Shown here: piece by piece, positions 1 to 12,600 of the stretch | Numbering within the stretch: position 1 is the first letter of the stretch | Layout: each line of letters starts with the position of its first letter | Assembly: GCA_032718475.1 (NCBI GenBank) | Contig: JAUCBJ010004792.1 | Span: forward strand, 1 to 63,167 | Length of the DNA stretch: 63,167 nucleotides | Direction: 5' to 3' | DNA from: Nemertoderma westbladi | Lineage: Eukaryota; Xenacoelomorpha; Nemertodermatida; Nemertodermatidae | Made by a program: the position numbers and the translations under genes | The notes under the pieces: model-generated | The model's input: only the letters and a program-made list of their open reading frames with translations | What the model was told of the DNA's origin: nothing | The model's database searches: none

Positions 1-909
1 TGCATCTCTGAAGGTGCCCATACTTCCTGTGTCCATTACGGCATTTACCACAACGCTACTACTTCCTGCGTGGTGCCGGACTTGGAGCACCGGAAACTCT
101 CTAACTCCAACATCCTGAAATGACCAGGTGCTAGGATTGCTCTCCGTTTTGAAACAATCTTCCAATGTGGGTTCCTCATAGGTAAAGGCTTCATACACAC
201 TGACATGGTTACAGCATTCATCATCGTCGGTAAACTCTCCAGGGTAGAATGCATCTGGTCCTTCATCGGATGAGTCTGTCTCACAATAGGTGAAGTGTAC
301 ACGTTGGTCTAGCTCTTCCTTCGGGGTCTGGTCTAGGTGTAGCAAAGGGTGATGGGAGCCCTGACACACCGGACACGTTTTTACGTTCATTAGTCTACAC
401 TTACGTTGCAAATGTCCCAGTCTAAGACACAAGAAGCATGTCGTCAAGTCCAAAACCGTCTGTCATCTCTCCTTTAGTGTCCTTTTTAAGAAGGTGTTGC
501 ATTTCGCAAGTGGATGTGCTTCTATTTTACAAAGGGGGCACTTAAGGTTGGTAGTGCCGGCTGTGATTGTATTATAGGTCTTCGTGGTCGTCTTACGGTT
601 ATCCACATATGCTTTCTTGGGGATGCTATTAGCCTTGGGTGGAGGTGTCCTCCTATTTGGTTTGCCTTGACCACTGTGTTTACTCTCACTTCTGGGGTTT
701 ACGTCACCTTAATATACACTTTCACATCCCTCTGTGTCTGAACCAGAGTGATCAGAGAGACACTCTTCATAGTTTGTGACATAAGCGTATCGCTTCTTGG
801 TTGCTGTCTTATCAGTGTTTTTCACGTCTGAGTGGGTGCTTTTTTCCCGGTTCATTGTGATAAGATACGTGGAGGTTTCAGCCTTCAAGAAACCTCTAAA
901 CGAGTCCAT
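1..909 (-). pseudogene. BEL/Pao gag zinc-binding region and aspartic protease start
   Basis: One minus-strand frame runs from about 909 to the left edge with two stops, near 709 and 466. It holds CPLC followed by HPLAKC near 540-480. Next comes CFLCLRLGHLQRKC near 440-395, and then CPVCQGSHHPLLH near 370-325. This is the paired zinc-cluster signature seen in Pao-type gag. After an acidic spacer the frame reaches AVMDTGSMGTF near positions 45-10, where DTG is the aspartic-protease catalytic triplet. The catalytic triplet and the zinc residues are intact even though the frame has stops. Pol would continue beyond the window edge. What I see is decayed TE coding sequence, not a host gene. Confidence 0.75.
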
Positions 910-2480
910 GTTGGGGAAACATCGTCACCATCAAACTTTAAAATTTGACCTGAGGAGACGCAGTGTCGAGCTTCATTCCTAGCCATATGTCTGGTGAGGT
1001 TGGTTTGGACTGCCGAAGAATTTAATAAAAGGGCGGTTAGATATGAGCTTTGGTCGTTCTGATGTACTGTATTCTTGGCATGAATACCACTCACATCAGA
1101 GGCATGTTTTAAAATTTTTACACCCTGCGACGCTGCTTGTGAGACTTTCTTATTGGTCAAGGTGAGATGGTCTTGTATCAAAGCCATTTTTTGCTCTAAG
1201 TCATCAGTTCTTTGTAATAAAGAATCGTTTTTTTGTGATAAAGAATCATTTCTTTGTAATAAAGAATCAATGATTTCTTGAGAGTCGTCTTTGTCCGGGA
1301 GTCTGGGTTGCCTGATATTTTGTAAATAACGGCGGACGTTATGTAGGCTGGGATCTAATGGGGGTGCATAGGCCTCTGAAGGTGAAAGAGGGTCACCTTG
1401 AGGGAATGCTTCACCTGGGATGTCTGGCGCAAACCTGACTCCACTTCTGTAGGCTTCCCTTTGCCCATTAGGGGGGACTGATATCCGTCCGCCAGATGAC
1501 ACCGGTGTTCCTGGTCCCAGATGCTGGGTCCCCACTGGCGCCGTCGCTTTTGCGGCTAAGTGGGTCGATCCAGGCGCCAGGGGCCTATCATCCAACTGGT
1601 TTTGACGGTTGTAATATATCGTCGAGTGGGGATTTAATTCATCCCTAGATGTACAATTATTATTGTTTCCTCCTTTGTTACCATGTGGTAATGCATGTGA
1701 TACCTTGGAATTTTCTCCTAAGCGGGTGATTGGGGATATTCCAGTGCCAAATGACATTTTATCATCCTTGGTCCGGGCTAAGGTACTAGACAAGTAGTTA
1801 GGTTTGGGGGGTTCTAGACAAGCTATACAAGAGGTATGGTTTGAGATTGTAGCTTCAATGTGTATTTCTTTAGCTATGATTGGTGCACCTGCTAGGTGGT
1901 ACAACCTCTCTATTACTTGCATGGGGTTGCTGTCATGGTCAAGTGTGGAGCTACTACTGCCCATGTCATATCATTGGAGCTGAAGAACTTACAAAGTTCT
2001 GGGTGGGCATAATGTAGATTTATTAAGTGATGTAATTCTTCCCCATAAACCTCCTGTTCAGAAGCATCAGTTCCAGTTGCCACCCTTTCCCGGTAACTGT
2101 CAATTTCCTCCAGCAAGTAAGCTAGTCTTGCTTGCGGGTGAACAGGAATTGTTTCATCTGCAATGTTCTGCGAAAGGGTGTTATCGATCGTGGGGTGTAA
2201 TTCCTCATTGCTGTTGGGTGAGGAGGCGAACATAATGGGGGATGTGTTCATTACTAGTAGTGATGGTGAACTCACTCCAGTTTGTACAACACTAACTATG
2301 GGTGGATCTACATTTATGTCATCTAAAATCCCTCCGGTAAATTGTCTAGTTCTGATGCGGGACCTGTCCCAAGATTTCTTGCTGGGGACGGATGGCGTAA
2401 CTTTGTCAACGGAAAGGGGAATGTTAGTATGAGGGGCAGCTGTGACAGGTGGGTGTTGGATAAATGTATGTCACTGACAT
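910..2480 (-). pseudogene. BEL/Pao gag, amino-terminal and coiled-coil part
   Basis: Two overlapping minus-strand frames cover this stretch. One is open from a TGA near 2470 down to 1913 and the other from 1964 to 885. They join by a small frameshift near 1960, where a short ATGAC-like duplication is visible. The second frame holds a low-complexity linker rich in Pro, Ser and Gly. It is followed by repeated LLQRNDSL/LSQKNDSL heptads that should form a coiled coil (near 1200-1270) and then a KFDGD motif at the entry to the conserved gag region. Gag forms the particle that packages the element RNA. There is no host-gene signal here. I see no clear start codon upstream of the stop near 2470. Confidence 0.6.
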
Positions 2481-3826
2481 ATATGTCAAATATCGGGCCT
2501 GTGTCTGCCTGTTAAATAAACAGTTCAATGGCCTAAAGAAAGATGTAATAATTAATTATTGCTGTACGTAAATAATAGAACGTACTTACGATATTTGGGG
2601 GTTGTAACACTATGTTACAAGTTTATAATAATAAACAACAAAACGTAAGTGTAGGGTGTATGTACAGTAAAAACAATAAAATACCAGGTTACTTAGATTA
2701 CTTAATTACTTTAAAAAAAACTGAAGGGGTAAAACAATTTTGATAATAGCATCCGTAACATACCATACAAACACTGACTAAATTATTAAGCTACGGTAAT
2801 GAATGCAGTAATTTATCGGTAATTAGCTGTTTCACACGCAGTGTGCCTGTACACTCCCTCGGGTGTTTGGTCTTCTACTGACTTCGCAAACGTATGACTA
2901 ATAATGTCAAATTAGTCTACAGTCACACAAGTAAACTCTTTGACTTAATCAATAATTCGCACGTAGGACACTATGTTGGATTTAGTGCGTGGTAAGCGCA
3001 CAGTTCACTCGTGCTGTATACATAGCGTTAATAGATTATAGTTACTAGTTGGGGAATAATATTGCAGTACTATGGACGCACACACTCGCACAAAAATGAA
3101 CCGAATCTATTACAGACAGGGCGCAGTCAGCACTAACCGTGTGAAAATCAAGTTGGTTTGATCTCTGGTCTTGTATATTCATCAACAATGGTAAAGCAAT
3201 AATAGTAACTAATAATAATGCAATACAGCAAGGCATGCAGCAAGGTCAAATATCATGAGTCCTGTTAGTTACATGACTCGTAACGGGCTTAATATGTTGT
3301 TAGGTTATGCCTGGAAGTAATGGGACGAACATCGACTATATAAACACTGGGAGAATAGAACAGCCAATAGGACGTAAGAATACCGGTGCCGGTAGTTAGC
3401 AATGAGAGTTCAGCACTACCATAACTGCTGCTAGGCAACATATAAACAAGGTTCACTGTGGTATACAATATGAGTTAGGCATAAATATCATACGCACAGA
3501 AATTGAATGATTCTCTGATAAAAATATAAGATTTCGATATGCAGTTAGCAACCGCTTGGATAATACTAATTCATACATAATCAAAATGTTATAGACATGA
3601 GTGTTAATTTTCAGAGTGAATTTTGATTATATACTAGCTATTACATAATTGTTGCTACAAAAATACGATTTATATTAAATAGATGGGAACAGTTCCGCCC
3701 CAAATAGATAGCATAGGTTTTGATAATTATTTTGAAAAAATAGCTAACATGAGGAACAAAAATTTTTCACAAATTAATTAAAACACAATAACATAAGCCA
3801 ACATCAAATCTATACTAACTTCTATA
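2481..3826. other. non-coding, AT-rich; expected site of the BEL/Pao 5' LTR
   Basis: No credible coding region. Given the orientation of the neighbouring gag, the 5' LTR should lie here, but only one end of the element is in the window, so there is no second LTR to compare. The sequence is AT-rich with many TAATTA words. Confidence 0.4.
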
Positions 3827-4957
3827 ATGACAACAAACACACAAGATTGGAATTCTAAGAAAGTGGTTCAATAGCGAGATGAATTGGAATCTCGGGGACT
3901 TAACAAATAAGGAAGTAAAAAGGAAATGATAGAACGTTTGAAGGTCTATGAGAAGAAATTACTAAGCGTGAGTTTATCTCAACTAAATGAAAAAGGAGAT
4001 TCCAGTGCCGTCATTAATCTTGAATGCAGTGCTGTTTTGGCACTGAACCCTTTAGTCCACGAATTCAATCCAGGTGTAAATATTTATTTACAAACACAAG
4101 CTAAATTCCCATTGGGGCAGCCTTCAAAACCCATTAATTTGTTGGAGCTCACAGAATCGCAACAAGAAGAACTCATTAGTTTATACCCCGACAACGATAT
4201 AGTACCTGATGCTACTGCTATACTGAAAGCAATAACTAAGCCACGACGAGAACATACTAGGGTCTTTATCCCCCCATCCTGGAAAGAACTTTAATCTCTC
4301 AGTGGCAGAAAATACTTATCTGACAATGTCGTTGATGCCTTTTTTACAATACTTGAAAGGGAGCTTTATAAGGTGGTGGTGACCATACCAATAGAATTAT
4401 GTAGGAAGCTACATCAAATCCGTTTTGATCTATCAGCGGCAGTAAGGTACATTACAAGCAATTCCAGTGTAAAAGGATATTACCTCATTTTAATGCCTGA
4501 TCTGCGCGACAACCATTACACTATTCATGTGGCAGATGCAATTAGAAGGGAAGTCTTTACGCTGGACTCATTAATGAAAACTTCTGATTCACAATTATCT
4601 TTTAAAATAGCGAACATTCTAAATTTAATTTATGGAGCTCTTGATAATAACTCTTCAACCAAACAACTGTGGAGACCATCACGAAGAATACGACATTATC
4701 CTGGACAGACAAATTCACATGATTGTGGTATATATGTATGCATGTATGGAAAGGCATTGGCCCTGAATTCCCGAGTAATCTGTAACTTTCACAAAAACAG
4801 TAAGAAGATAAGAGATTGGCTAAAAGATTGTATTGACCTCGTGCGAATTACACAGGATCGAGAATTATTGTCCCAGAATTATTGTCAACGGTTGTCGTCG
4901 ACTGGAACACCTCGGGACCTTCCGATACCGCGGGAGTTTATTTTACGGCAAACATAG
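3827..4957 (+). pseudogene. SAP domain-Ulp1-like (C48) cysteine protease, broken
   Basis: From ATG at 3827 to TAG at 4955-4957 one reading frame of 377 codons is recognisable, broken by in-frame stops at 3872, 3908 and 4292. Residues about 12-45 form a SAP helix-turn-helix (RDELESRGLNK, then KKEMIERLKVYEK), a putative DNA-binding motif. The carboxy-terminal 230 residues form an Ulp1/SENP-like fold. LSDNVVDAFF is the entry motif, NHYTIHVADA carries the catalytic His, FTLDSL the Asp, and QTNSHDCGIYVC the Gln and nucleophile Cys, so the triad is intact. Ulp1-family proteases are carried by several TE groups, including NeSL-type LINEs and some DNA transposons. The frame ends only about 10 bases before recognisable REL-LINE sequence. 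It could be that LINE's first ORF or part of an unrelated DNA transposon. Confidence 0.7.
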
Positions 4958-4965
4958 GCATCCAT

Positions 4966-5985
4966 TCATCTGAACCACATGAGTTTAATCATATGGAGCT
5001 AACTAATGGAGCTTTACAATAGTCTGACATAATGAAATAAGGGATTTTGAATGAATGGGAGAATCTTTTAGGCTCGTTAAGCCAAGGAATGCATGTTCAC
5101 CACCATGGGTGATCTTCCACAGTAAACCCTTCCACTCTGTTTCTCAAGTTGCCTTGGTTCCCATTTATCGACCACTGAAGGATGAAAGTCGGGGTTGGGC
5201 TAGGCTGCAGCATTTAAAGCACTGTGCCCAAACAGTGCTGCCCCATCTAGGGATCGAACCCGGGCTCCCTAATCGGAAGCACAGTAATGTCACCACTAGA
5301 CCAAGCTGCTGCTTGAAATAAGGGATTTTCTAGCCGAGGTTCTCAACGAAGTCGCCTCAGACGTGGAAACGGAGCCCTATTTACAGCCATTAGACGGGGA
5401 ACAGTTTAGACTGCGGTCAACCTCAGTCTCACCCGACACGCGACTGGATATTGCAGCTAGTGGAGTTTGGGGAGGGAGGTACGAAAGAGTTTATATAGAT
5501 GTTAAGGTTTTCAATCCTTTGTGCCCTTCCAACCCGCATACAACCGAGGCAGCTTATCATAAGCATGAATCTGAGAAGAGGCGAAAGTATGAAGAAAGGA
5601 TTAATATGGTGGAACAAGCTGGGTTCTGCCCGTTCGTGGTGGCGGCAACAGGGATTTACAGCCGTTCAGCTCATGCCCTCTTGAACAGAATGGCACTGTT
5701 GCTTTCGGTGAAGAGGAATTCCCCTTACCCAGAAACAATACATTTGTTGCGCACCCGATTAAGTTTCGCCCTTTTGCGGTCTGCCAGCATGTGCATCCGA
5801 GGATCTAGGTCCCACAGGACGAGAGTAGCACGATTGGCGGACACGGGAATCCGATCGGCAGTCTCCTCGGCCGGCCTGGAGTCAGGGTAGCTCGTGAGGA
5901 TCTCGACGCTCTGGAGAAGGATTACAAGGAGGTCGGAGTTGATAGTGGCGGAGTCGATGATGAGGAAGGAGAGGAGGAATACTAG
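4966..5985 (+). pseudogene. REL (restriction-like endonuclease) end of an R2-superclade LINE
   Basis: The fragment begins with a weak HLNH zinc-finger remnant near 4975 and a HNEIRD motif at 5028-5045, with a TGA just upstream. After removal of the SINE inserted at 5049-5314 the frame continues: DFLAEVLNEVA, then RLDIAASGVWGG (first catalytic Asp) and YIDVKVFNP near 5490-5520, giving a D...DxK core of PD-(D/E)xK nucleases. It ends with a conserved RLSFALLRSA...CIRGSRS tail near 5760-5810. The same protein family makes up the end of the LINE at 40629-43008. Here the reverse transcriptase is missing altogether. In such LINEs the endonuclease nicks the target to prime reverse transcription. The frame stays open to 5890. 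Confidence 0.7.
5049..5314 (-). mobile_element. tRNA-derived SINE
   Basis: On the minus strand a Pol III box A (TGGTCTAGTGG, 5293-5303) is followed by box B (GGTTCGATCCC, 5250-5260) at tRNA-like spacing. Next comes an unrelated body, and the tail ends in ATTCATTC at the left. A perfect 15-bp direct repeat, GAAATAAGGGATTTT, lies at 5034-5048 and 5315-5329, so this is a LINE-mobilised insertion. The duplicated bases are the codons for EIRDF of the REL ORF. This dates the SINE as younger than the LINE fragment. Confidence 0.85.
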
Positions 5986-6500
5986 ATGAAACTTTACAAA
6001 CTCTATTCAATCAGCCGTTATTTCTAGAACAAGTAGATTAGTGTTATATCTTAAATCTGTATTGATATATTAGTATTATTGAATTCATTGTATTATCGTA
6101 CATCGTTAGCGTGTGCAGCAAAATATGCACAGCTGCTCCGTTTACTTATTGCGCAACATTTTTACGTGGTGAGCAAGCGACAAGCCAGTAACACTATTGT
6201 ATCGGGTAATCATGTCGATTACAGACCTATTAAAACGGACTGCTGCCTATAATGCTTAAATCTATTAGGACCATTGTTATATTATTAGCGTGGGACCATT
6301 TATACTAATGGTAATGCTACCATTGTTCTCTAATGTAACTAATGGTTTGCCACTTAGTGCAATTACATAGAGACAGACTTCGCTCCACTGTACATACTAT
6401 CGCACTTACTGCTATCATTAACTCAAATTACCCACGTTGCTGCATACTGAAATGCAAGCCTTACGATTATTAATTACGAAGCAATCATTTGTACAAAAAC
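5986..6500 (+). promoter_or_regulatory. upstream region of the CUB-ShKT gene, no coding seen
   Basis: About 0.5 kb between the REL fragment and the TATA box, AT-rich and without a credible ORF. It is the presumed promoter-proximal region. I recognise no specific factor sites. Confidence 0.35.
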
Positions 6501-6508
6501 TATAAATA
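6501..6508 (+). promoter_or_regulatory. TATA box of the CUB-ShKT gene
   Basis: TATAAATA lies 73 bases upstream of the ATG at 6581, so transcription would start near 6530-6540 with a 5' UTR of about 45 bases. The motif and its distance to the signal-peptide exon are as expected of a TATA-driven, tissue-specific secreted-protein gene. Confidence 0.6.
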
Positions 6509-6580
6509 GACGCGTTTGAAATGCAGAAAAAAGTTAAAAAATTTAATTTAAAAAACGTATCAAGAAACAAACCAACGACG

Positions 6581-6662
6581 ATGTTGTGGCTAATCTTACT
6601 AGCTACCCTACCTCTCCACGCACTCTGTGGTTCCTCCTGGTCGGACACCACAACTGGTATTA
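6581..6662 (+). CDS. exon 1: signal peptide
   Basis: ATG at 6581 opens a hydrophobic stretch LWLILLATLPLHAL ending ALCGSS, a plausible signal-peptidase site. The exon ends in phase 1 at GTAAGT (6663). The A-rich leader AAACCAACGACG before the ATG is a reasonable initiation context. A purely single-exon reading fails because the frame stops within the intron. Confidence 0.75.
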
Positions 6663-9600
6663 GTAAGTATTATCTTTGCTGATAGTTATTATTCTAACTG
6701 TGTGGTTAATTGTGTGGTGTTGAACTATGTTTGTCAATGCGTGGTGCTTATATGGTGTTGATCTGTGTTTGTCAATGCGTGGTGCTTATATGGTGGTGTT
6801 GATCTATGTTTGTCAATGCGTTTGATCTGTGTTTGTCAATGCGTGGTGCTTATATGGTGGTGTTGATCTGTGTTTGTCAATGCGCGAATGCTGATATGGT
6901 GATGTTGATCTGTGTTTGTCAATGCGTGGTGCTTATATGGTGGTGTTGATCTGTGTTTGTCAACGCGTGGTGCTTATATGGTGGTGTTAATCTGTGTTTG
7001 TCAATGCGCGAATGCTGATATGGTGATGTTGATCTGTGTTTGTCAATGCGTGGTGCTTATATGGTGGTGTTGATCTGTGTTTGTCAATGCGTGGTGCTTA
7101 TATGGTGGTGTTGATCTGTGTTTGTCAATGCGTGGTGCTTATATGGTGGTGTTGATCTGTGTTTATCAACACGTGGTGCTTATATGGTGGTGTTGATCTA
7201 TGTTTGTCAATGCGTGTGTGCTTATATGGTGGTGTTAATCTGTGTTTATCAACACGTGGTGCTTATATGGTGGTGTTGATCTATGTTTGTCAATGCGTGT
7301 GTGCTTATATGGTGGTGTTGATCTGTGTTTGTCAACACGTGGTGCTTATATGGTGGTGTTGATCTATGTTTGTCAATGCGTGTGTGCTTATATGGTGGTG
7401 TTGATCTGTGTTTGTCAACGCGTGGTGCTTATATGGTGATGTTAATCTGTGTTTGTCAATGCGCGAATGCTGATATGGTGATGTTGATCTGTGTTTGTCA
7501 ATGCGTGGTGCTTATATGGTGGTGTTGATCTGTGTTTGTCAATGCGTGGTGCTTATATGGTGGTGTTGATCTGTGTTTGTCAATGCGTGGTGCTTATATG
7601 GTGGTGTTGATCTGTGTTTGTCAATGCGTGGTGCTTATATGGTGGTGTTGATCTGTGTTTATCAACACGTGGTGCTTATATGGTGGTGTTGATCTATGTT
7701 TGTCAATGCGTGTGTGCTTATATGGTGGTGTTGATCTGTGTTTGTCAACGCGTGGTGCTTATATGGTGATGTTGATCTGTGTTTATCAACACGTGGTGCT
7801 TATATGGTGGTGTTGATCTGTGTTTGTCAATGCGTGGTGCTTATATGGTGATGTTGATCTGTGTTTATCAACACGTGGTGCTTATATGGTGGTGTTGATC
7901 TGTGTTTGTCAATGCGTGGTGCTTATATGGTGATGTTGATCTGTGTTTATCAACACGTGGTGCTTATATGGTGGTGTTGATCTGTGTTTGTCAATGCGTG
8001 TGTGCTTATATGGTGGTGTTGATCTGTGTTTGTCAACGCGTGGTGCTTATATGGTGGTGTTAATATGTGTTTGTTAATGCGCGAATGCTGATATGGTGAT
8101 GTTGATCTGTGTTTGTCAATGCGTGGTGCTTATAGGGTGGTGTTGATCTGTGTTTGTCAATGCGTGGTGCTTATATGGTGGTGTTGATCTGTGTTTATCA
8201 ACACGTGGTGCTTATATGGTGGTGTTGATCTATGTTTGTCAATGCGTGTGTGCTTATATGGTGGTGTTGATCTGTGTTTGTCAATGCGCGAATGCTGATA
8301 TGGTGATGTTGATCTGTGTTTGTCAATGCGTGGTGCCTATATGGTGATGTTGATCTGTGTTTGTCAACGCGTGGTGCTTATATGGTGGTGTTAATCTGTG
8401 TTTGTCAATGCGCGAATGCTGATATGGTGATGTTGATCTGTGTTTGTCAATGCTTGGTGCTTATATAGTGGTGTTGATCTGTGTTTGTCAATGCGTGGTG
8501 CTTATATGGTGGTGTTGATCTGTGTTTGTCAATGCGTGGTGCTTATATGGTGGTGTTGATCTGTGTTTATCAACACGTGGTGCTTATATGGTGGTGTTGA
8601 TCTATGTTTGTCAATGCGTGTGTGCTTATATGGTGGTGTTGATCTGTGTTTGTCAATGCGTGTGTGCTTATATGGTGGTGTTGATCTGTGTTTGTCAATG
8701 CGTGGTGCTTATATGGTGGTGTTGATCTGTGTTTGTCAATGCGTGGTGCTTATATGGTGGTGTTGATCTGTGTTTGTCAATGCTTGGTGCTTATATGGTG
8801 GTGTTGATCTGTGTTTGTCAATGCGTGGTGCTTATATGGTGGTGTTGATCTGTGTTTGTCAATGCGTGGTGCTTATATGGTGGTGTTGATCTGTGTTTAT
8901 CAACACGTGGTGCTTATATGGTGGTGTTGATCTGTGTTTGTCAATGCGTGTGTGCTTATATGGTGGTGTTGATCTGTGTTTGTCAACGCGTGGTGCTTAT
9001 ATGGTGGTGTTAATCTGTGTTTGTCAATGCGCGAATGCTGATATGGTGATGTTGATCTGTGTTTGTCAATGCGTGGTGCTTATAGGGTGGTGTTGATCTG
9101 TGTTTGTCAATGCGTGGTGCTTATATGGTGGTGTTGATCTGTGTTTATCAACACGTGGTGCTTATATGGTGGTGTTGATCTATGTTTGTCAATGCGTGGT
9201 GCTTATATGGTGGTGTTGATCTGTGTTTATCAACACGTGGTGCTTATATGGTGGTGTTGATCTATGTTTGTCAATGCGTGGTGCTTATATGGTGGTGTTG
9301 ATCTGTGTTTGTCAATGCGTGGTGCTTATATGGTGGTGTTGATCTATGTTTGTCAATGCGTGGTGCTTATATGGTGGTGTTGATCTGTGTTTGTCAATGC
9401 GCGAATGCTGATATGGTGATGTTGATCTGTGTTTGTCAATGCGTGGTGCCTATATGGTGATGTTGATCTGTGTTTGTCAACGCGTGGTGCTTATATGGTG
9501 GTGTTAATCTGTGTTTGTCAATGCGCGAATGCTGATATGGTGATGTTGATCTGTGTTTGTCAATGCTTGGTGCTTATATGGTGGTGTTGATCTGTGTTTG

Positions 9601-12600
9601 TCAATGCGTGGTGCTTATATGGTGGTGTTGATCTGTGTTTGTCAATGCGTGGTGCTTATATGGTGGTGTTGATCTGTGTTTATCAACACGTGGTGCTTAT
9701 ATGGTGGTGTTGATCTATGTTTGTCAATGCGTGTGTGCTTATATGGTGGTGTTGATATGTGTTTGTCAATGCGTGGTGCTTATATGGTGGTGTTGATCTG
9801 TGTTTGTCAATGCGTGGTGCTTATATGGTGGTGTTGATCTGTGTTTGTCAACGCGTGGTGTTTATATGGTGGTGTTAATCTGTGTTTGTCAATGCGCGAA
9901 TGCTGATATGGTGATGTTGATCTGTGTTTGTCAATGCGTGGTGCTTATATGGTGGTGTTGATCTGTGTTTGTCAACGCGTGGTGCTTATATGGTGGTGTT
10001 AATCTGTGTTTGTCAATGCGCGAATGCTGATATGGTGATGTTGATCTGTGTTTGTCAATGCGTGGTGCTTATATGGTGGTGTTGATCTGTGTTTGTCAAT
10101 GCGTGGTGCTTATATGGTGGTGTTGATCTGTGTTTTTCAACGCGTGGTGCTTATATGGTGGTGTTAATCTGTGTTTGTCAATGCGCGAATGCTGATATGG
10201 TGATGTTGATCTGTGTTTGTCAATGCGTGGTGCTTATATGGTGGTGTTGATCTGTGTTTGTCAATGCGTGGTGCTTATATGGTGGTGTTGATCTGTGTTT
10301 GTCAATGCGTGGTGCTTATATGGTGATGTTGATCTGTGTTTGTCAATGCGTGGTGCTTATATGGTGGTGTTGATCTGTGTTTGTCAACGCGTGGTGCTTA
10401 TATGGTGGTGTTAATCTGTGTTTGTCAATGCGCGAATGCTGATATGGTGATGTTGATCTGTGTTTGTCGATGCGTGGTGCTTATATGGTGGTGTTGATCT
10501 GTGTTTGTCAATGCGTGGTGCTTATATGGTGGTGTTGATCTGTGTTTGTCAATGCGTGGTGCTTATATGGTGATGTTGATCTGTGTTTGTCAATGCGTGG
10601 TGCTTATATGGTGGTGTTGATCTGTGTTTGTCAACGCGTGGTGCTTATATGGTGGTGTTAATCTGTGTTTGTCAATGCGCGAATGCTGATATGGTGATGT
10701 TGATCTGTGTTTGTCAATGCGTGGTGCTTATATGGTGGTGTTGATCTGTGTTTGTCAATGCGTGGTGCTTATATGGTGGTGTTGATCTGTGTTTGTCAAT
10801 GCGTGGTGCTTATATGGTGGTGTTGATCTGTGTTTATCAACACGTGGTGCTTATATGGTGGTGTTGATCTATGTTTGTCAATGCGTGTGTGCTTATATGG
10901 GGGTGTTGATCTGTGTTTGGTCAATGCGTGTGTGCTTATATGATGGTGTTGATCTGTGTTTGTCAATCGTGGTGCTTATATGGTGATGTTGATCAGTGTT
11001 TGTCAATGCGTGTGTGATTATGTTGTGGTATTGATCAGTGTTTGTCAATGCGTGGTGCTTATATGCTGGTGTTGATCTGTATTTGTCAATGCGTGGTGCT
11101 TATATGATGATGTTGATCAGTGTTTGTCAATGCGTGTGTGATTATATTGTGGTATTGATCAGTGTTTGTCAATGCGTGGTGCTTATATGGTGGTGTTGAT
11201 CTGTGTTGGTCAATGCGCGAATGCTGATATGGGGGTGTTGATCTGTGTTTGTCAATGCGTGGTGCTTATATGGTGATGTTGATCGGTGTTTGTCAATGCG
11301 TGTGTGATTATGTTGTGGTATTGATCAGTGTTTGTCAATGCGTGGTGCTTATATGGTGGTGTTGATCTGTGTTTGTCAAGGTGTGGTGCTTATATGGTGG
11401 TGTTGATCTGTGTTTGTCAACGCGTGGTGCATATGTGGTGGTGTTAATCTGTGTTTGTCAATGCGCGAATGCTGATATGGCGATGTTGATCTGTGTTTGT
11501 CAATGCTTGGTGCTTATATGGTGGTGTTGATCTGTGTTTGTCAATGCGTGGTGCTTATATGGTGGTGTTGATCTGTGTTGGTCAATGCGCGAATGCTGAT
11601 ATGGGGATGTTGATCTGTGTTTGTCAATGCGTGGTGCTTATATGGTGGTGTTGATCTGTGTTTGTCAATGCGCGAATGCTGATATGGTGGTGTTGATCTG
11701 TGTTTGTCAATGCGTGGTGCTTATATGGTGGTGTTGATCTGTGTTTGTCAATGCGTGGTGCTTATATGGTGGTGTTGATCTGTGTTTATCAATGCGCGAA
11801 TGCTGATATGGGGGTGTTGATCTGTGTTTGTCAATGCGTGGTGCTTATATGGTGATGTTGATCGGTGTTTGTCAATGCTTGTGTGATTATGTTGTGGTAT
11901 TGATCAGTGTTTGTCAATGCGTGGTGCTTATATGGTGATGTTGATCTGTGTTTGTCAAGGTGTGGTGCTTATATGGTGGTGTTGATCTGTGTTTGTCAAC
12001 GCGTGGTGCTTATATGGTGGTGTTAATCTGTGTTTGTCAATGCGCGAATGCTGATATGGTGATGTTGATCTGTGTTTGTCAATGCGTGGTGCTCATACGG
12101 TGGTGTTGATCTGTGTTGGTCAATGCGCGAATGCTGATATGGGGATGTTGATCTGTGTTTGTCAATGCGTGGTGCTTATATGCTGGTGTTGATCTGTATT
12201 TGTCAATGCGTGGTGCTTATATGATGATGTTGATCAGTGTTTGTCAATGCGTGTGTGATTATATTGTGGTATTGATCAGTGTTTGTCAATGCGTGGTGCT
12301 TATATGGTGGTGTTGATCTGTGTTGGTCAATGCGCGAATGCTGATATGGGGGTGTTGATCTGTGTTTGTCAATGCGTGGTGCTTATATGGTGATGTTGAT
12401 CGGTGTTTGTCAATGCGTGTGTGATTATGTTGTGGTATTGATCAGTGTTTGTCAATGCGTGGTGCTTATATGGTGGTGTTGATCTGTGTTTGTCAAGGTG
12501 TGGTGCTTATATGGTGGTGTTGATCTGTGTTTGTCAACGCGTGGTGCATATGTGGTGGTGTTAATCTGTGTTTGTCAATGCGCGAATGCTGATATGGCGA

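Larger units (their letters stand above)
1..2480 (-). mobile_element. BEL/Pao LTR retrotransposon, decayed gag and start of protease
   Basis: The minus strand reads, in order: a proline/serine-rich amino-terminal part, a coiled-coil-like run of repeated heptads (about 1140-1300), a short KFDGD motif near 920, a double cysteine cluster typical of Pao gag (340-540) and an aspartic-protease active site near position 30. This order is that of BEL/Pao elements. The element runs off the left edge, so RT, RNase H and integrase are not visible. At least two frameshifts (near 1960 and 910) and two in-frame stops (near 709 and 466) show it is dead. The stretch between KFDGD and the cysteine cluster looks too short for a full DUF1759-type region, which suggests a deletion. 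I could not resolve the LTR that should lie to the right of 2480. Confidence 0.75.

Noticed and set aside
3045-3236. Small hydrophobic minus-strand ORF
   Set aside because: No partner gene, motif or promoter; AT-rich chance ORF.
5250-5303. Functional tRNA gene
   Set aside because: Boxes A and B are present but acceptor and anticodon stems do not fold well, and 15-bp duplications show it is a SINE.
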